A stretch of 64,000 nucleotides of DNA from Caprella mutica (lineage: Eukaryota; Arthropoda; Malacostraca; Amphipoda; Caprellidae), in assembly GCA_947561585.1 (NCBI GenBank), contig CANNZV010000122.1, positions 456,153-520,152 on the forward strand. The letters are read 5' to 3'. Each line of letters begins with the position of its first letter. The first letter of the stretch is position 1. This document shows positions 43,901 through 49,900 of this stretch, piece after piece. The notes under the pieces are model-generated. The model was not told where the DNA came from. It saw only the letters and a list, made by a program, of their open reading frames with translations, and ran no database searches. A program made the position numbers and the translations under genes.

Positions 43901-46900
43901 TGTCTTCTCCACTTTCTAACACTTCAATTACGGTCATTCCATTGGCTACGTCAGCGTCAGAATCTAATGCATCATCTGTACCTTCGTTAGCGTAAGTTGG
44001 AATAAATCCACCGAATGAATCGAATGTCAATTTGTATTCACCTGGTACAAGGTCATTGAAGTAATATTCTCCATTGGCATCTGTAGTTGCGGTTAATGTA
44101 ACTGGCGTTCCGTTACCCGTTGTACCTGTCAATGTTACTCCAATACCTTCGATACCTGGCTCGCCTACTTCTTGGATTCCATTTGCATTTAAATCTTCGA
44201 AAACAAAGTTTCCGATTCTTGCTGGCTCATAATATCCAGCATCATATGTTGTATTATTTTCTCCTGATTCTAAAATCTCAACTATTGTCATTCCTGTAGC
44301 AGGATCAATATCTGAATCAGAATTGTCATTTCCTCCTTCATCTAAATATGTTATTTCGTAACCTGCTGGAGTTTCAAAAGTTAATTTGTATTCTCCTGGT
44401 GCAAGGTTTTCGAAAATATATTTCCCATCAGTATCAGTTGAAGTTGTTAAAGTAACAGGTGTTCCATTTCCAGTATTTCCTGTTAATGTAATTTCAACTC
44501 CTTCGATACCTTCCTCACCAAAGTCCATGATTCCGTTTCCATTTTTGTCAACAAAAACCATATCTCCAATTTTTGCAGACTCATAAAAACCTGCATCGTA
44601 GGTTGGGTTATCTTCTCCACTTACTAATGTTTCAAATACTGCCATTCCCGTTGTAGGATCAGCATCTGAATCGTTGGTGTCATCACCTCCTTCATTTGCA
44701 TAAGTTGTGATGTAACCTGTTGGAGAAATGAAAGTTAATTTATAATCTCCTGGTGTTAAATTATCAAAAGTATAATTTCCGTTAGCATCTGTGAAAGCAG
44801 TTTGAGTGATTGGAGTTCCATTTCCAGTTGTTCCTGTCAATGTAACTTCTACTCCTCCTAATCCTTGCTCACCTGTATCTTGAACACCATTTGCATTCGT
44901 GTCAATAAACGCTAAATCTCCGATTTTTGCAGGTTGGTAAAAACCAGCATCATAAGTTGTGTTTTCTTCACCTGATGTCAAATCTTCAAAGTCTGTCATT
45001 CCAGTTGTAGGATCAGCATCTGAGTCGTTGGCATCATCACCACCTTCGTTGGCATAGGTTGGAGCAAAACCAGTTGGCGTTCCAAATGTCAATTTATAAG
45101 AACCTGGAGTTAAGTCTTCGAATATATATTTTCCATCAGCATCAGTTGAAGTGGTTAAAGTAACAGGTGTTCCGTTTCCAGTTGTTCCTGTTAAAGTAAC
45201 TGGTACATTTGCAATACCAGGCTCGCCTGCTTCCATGATTCCGTTACCATTTAAGTCTTCGAAAACCATGTCGCCGATTTTTGCTAGTTTGATAAAACCA
45301 GCATCGTAAGTTGGATTATCTTCTCCACTCTCTAAGTTTTCCACTACTGTCATTCCTGTTGTAGGATCAGCATCTGAATCGTTAGCATCGTCACCACCTT
45401 CGTTAGCGTAAGTTGGTTCGAAACCGATTGGAGTGATAAAAGTTAATTTGTAATCTCCTGGAGCTAAGTTTTCAAAAACATATTTCCCATTAGCATCCGT
45501 CATTACAGATGCAAATACTGCTTCCCCATCATCAGTTGTACCTTCCAAGTTAACGATAACACCTTCGATGCCAGGCTCACCTGCATCCATGATTCCGTTA
45601 CCATTTAAATCTTCGAAAGCCATGTCTCCGATTTTAGCATCACAAGCATCAACGTTAACCATTGCGCCAGCAACATCAAGAGATCCACATAACAATCCAC
45701 CACCTTGTTGTAACAATGCATTTACATCGAATCCAGTAGTTGTACCAGGAACGACGATTGATAAATCCAAGAAGTTTGGATCGTTAGCATCCGCTACATA
45801 TAATAATGTGTGAATAGTATATTTACCAGGAGTTAACGCAGTAAATGTTGGCGTTGAATTCGTTTGCTCAATTACTAAACCATCACCGCTAGTCAAAATG
45901 TAAATTACATCAAAACCAGTTGGAACATTAGCATCACCATTTGGTGTAGCAGAAACAACTCCGTTTCCAGCAGGTGCTAAACAAACTAAAGAATCATCGA
46001 TATCTAAAGTTCCAGCTTGTGGATCTAATTCAACTGTGATCGTTTGAGATTGAACATCAGTATTGCCACAGTTATCTGTTGCAGTCCATGTTCTTACTAT
46101 TTCATAAATACAACCTTCACCTATAGTTTCTTCAAAAGTAACTGTTACTGCTCCATCACAATTATCTGTTGCAGATACATTGTCAGCAGGAGCTGGTGCA
46201 GGAAGTGTGTTTATTGTTATGTTTGCAGGAACGTTGACTAATTCAGGGTCAGTTGTATCCTGAACTGTGATTGTTCTAATATAAGTGTCTATGTTTCCAC
46301 AGTTGTCAGTTGCCACCCAAGTTCGAGTGATAACATATGAGTCATCAGAACATTCACCAGTATTAGTTTTGGTAGAAGTTTCTGAAAAATCAATAGTTAC
46401 ATTGTCATCACAATTGTCAGTTGCAGTTGGTTGGAATGGTGCAGGAATTGCATCACACTCAACTGTAATATCTGATGGAAAGTTTCCTAAAACAGGATCC
46501 GTAGTATCTTCCACTAAAATTACTTGTTGAGCAACATCTGTGTTACCACAGTTATCCGTTGCTTTCCAAATACGAGTAATTGTAAAGTTATTATCTGAAC
46601 AATCTCCATTTGACATTGGACTTGTGAATTCTTCAAATTCAATCAATACATCCGTATCACAATTGTCAGAAGCAGTTGGTTGAGCAGGTGTAGGAATTGC
46701 ACTACATTCAACTGTTACATCAGCAGGAATTCCAGCTAATTCTGGAGATTTCGTATCTGTAACCGTAACTACTTGAATTGCAGTAGTAGTGTTTCCACAT
46801 GCATCAACTGCTGTCCAAGTTCTGATTACCGTATAGTTATCATCACAAACTCCTAACTGCATTTCTTCATCTAAAGTGATCGTTGCATTAGCATCACAGT

Positions 46901-49900
46901 TATCTGTAATTTGTAAAGTTGGAGCAGGTTGGAATTCATCGCACTCAACTGTCATGCTTTGCGGGATGTCTAGAATCTCAGGTCCTGTTGCATCAATTAC
47001 AGTTAATACTTGTGAATCACTAGAAACATTTCCACAGTTATCAGTTGCAGTCCAAGTTCGAGTTAACGTATAATTGTTTGGACAATCACCATCTGTTCTT
47101 ACTTCTGCAAAAGTAACTGTAACGTCATTATCACAATTATCATTTGCTCCAATAGTAGCAGGGGCAGGTACATCATCACAAAGAACAGTATCATCAGCAG
47201 GAGCTGTGATACTTGGTGCAGTTGTATCTTCGATAGTTGCTACTTGAGTGTAGGTAGATTGGTTGCCACAGTTATCAGTTGCAGTCCAAACTCTTGTTAA
47301 AGTATAATTATCAGTACAAGATAAATTTGTTCTAAATTCATCATTTAAAATAACCGTTACATCAGCATCACAATTATCAGTAACTACTGGATTAGGTGGT
47401 GTTAAGTTATCGCTACATTCCAAAGTTACATCAGGTAGCAAATCAAACACAGGAGGTGTTTGGTCAGCTACTGTGATCGTTTGAGTTTCTTGTACTGTGT
47501 TTCCACAATTATCAGTTGCAATCCAAATACGCTCTAAAGTGTAGTTGTCATCACAAGTACCATTAATTCTATTTTCATTAAATGTAACCAAAACATCATT
47601 ATCACAATTATCAGTTGCAGTTAAATTAGCAGGAGCAGGAATTTCATCACACTCTGCCGACATATCTGCAGGAGCTACTTGTAAGATAGGATCAGTAGTA
47701 TCAATTCGAGTTACTAACTGAGTAGCTGTTCTAGCGTTTCCACAATCATCAGTTGCTGTCCATGTTCTTACCAAAGTTGTATTATCATCACATAATCCAA
47801 CTTGAATATTTTCTGCAAACACAACATCTAAGTTTGCATCACATATGTCCATAAAGGTAGGTGCTGAGATTGGCGCAGTTTCATCACATTGAATGGTAAC
47901 ATTTGCAGGAACGTTCATTACGTCAGGCGCAGTTTGATCGATAATAGAAATCGTTTGAGTAGTAGTCAAAACTCCAGTTCCCGTATTGATAATAGGAGTT
48001 GCAGTCCAAGTTCTTGTAATTATTTGAGGACAAGTACCACTTTGAGTATCATTATAATCAATATTAAAATCATTCGCTGAAATAGGATTACTACATCCAG
48101 AAGAATTACCTTCTACTCTTAATCTATCAACACCCCAACCTCCTAATGTAAAATTACCACCTGGACCTCTAACTCTAAATCTAATTCTTAAAGTATTTCC
48201 TGCAGCGCCAGGAATTAATAAATCATCTTCGTTAAAATCATTAGTCTGTCCATTTACAGATTGGTAAGTTTTTAATGTTTGCCAGTTACCATTAGCAACT
48301 TTATATTGAACATCCATATACTGTGTAGGAGCACCTGCACTAGTATACAAATCAGATCGAATACAATAATCAATCTGTACATAGTCCATACAACAAGCAT
48401 CAAAAACAGGAGAAGTTAATCGCCTGTCATAATCATAATACATATTTGTAAAATCAATAAATGCATTTGGAGCCAAACCACAACTAGGTGTACATCCTGC
48501 ACCAATCTGCCATCCTTGACCGAATGACCAATCATTCGTTGTAGTATTATCAAATACTTGATAATCTAATTCATGATACCCCGCTGTTCTTTGGCAAGTT
48601 CCACCATTATCACAAGCAATTGTTGGATAACCAGTAAAGTTTGGAGAAGTATCATCCGAACATGTTAAGTTCACACTTCCAGGAGAAGTAATAGAACAAT
48701 TAGAAGGCACACAATAATTTGCCGTAACTGTCCAAGTCTGGTCATTACAACCAGATACTGTATAACTTTCATCAAATAATAAATTTTGCCAATCATTCCC
48801 ATATTTCACTCTCCACATTGCACCGTCATAAGTATCTACTGTAAAATTCCCTCCAGCATTAATATTTGCTGTAAAAACATCTCCACCAGAAAGCCAATGA
48901 TATAATTCTACTGGACAACTTCCATTATTTACAATAGTTAACTTAGGTTCTTTTACTGTTCCTTCACAATCACATTCAGTAACATATACATCATTTATTG
49001 TGCAAGGATTATTGTCATTACAAGAAGATCCTACTGTAGCAGGTACATTTGGATTATTTGGTTGACAATCATTATTATCGCAAACACCATCATTATCTGA
49101 ATCACCACCTAAGTTTGTACATGGATCACAATAGGTAGGATTTAAATTCCAAGTTTGATTGTTACATCCATTAATGGTATAACTTTCATCAAATACTAAA
49201 TTATTCCAATCACCATTCGTTACTCTCCACATTGCACCTTCATGAGTATTAACGGTGTAGGATTGTCCAGCTTCAAGGTTCGCTGTAAAAACATCTCCTG
49301 TTGAAAGCCACTCATAAATCTCAAGGTGACAATCTCCGTTATTATTAATAGTAAGCTGAGAAGTACAAGCATTTTGAGCACAACCTTCAATTTTAATATT
49401 ATCTAAATCCCACGCAGAAATTTGGCCACCATTACCTACAGCATCATAGGCTAATAATTCAAATTTAAATGTAGTAGTTGAAGTTATTTCAAAAGCAGGA
49501 TTGTTTGAAAAGTCAAAACTTTCTAAAGACCAATTAGAGGTAGTATTAATATCTGTTTGTTTAAAAATCTCCGAGTTCTCTCTTAAAACTCTTATACCAT
49601 ACTTCCTTGGATAGTTATTGGTTCCTGAACTTCCACTTAAATGAGAAAAGTGGTCAGGAGCCCATTCATGAAATTTCAGAGCAGTCAATTGACCAACATT
49701 TGCAGGATCTAAAGTAACCTCAAAACGAATTGCGTAATTACTATTATCTTGAAATGTAGTTAATCCCCCTACTCCAAAACAAGCAGCAGCAGTAGATCCA
49801 CCTTGGCCTGCAATACATGAATGCGCACCAGCTTGTCTATAAACCCCCGTTGCATTTACAGTATTAAATCCACCATTATTAGGATAAATAGGAGTAAACT

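Noticed and set aside
26178..48080. About 40 plus-strand and off-frame open frames of 60-153 codons
   Set aside because: They recur with the same spacing as the HYR and SdrD_B repeats, so they are shadows of the giant gene. Their repetitive products (Thr/Ser/Val-rich) are not independent proteins.
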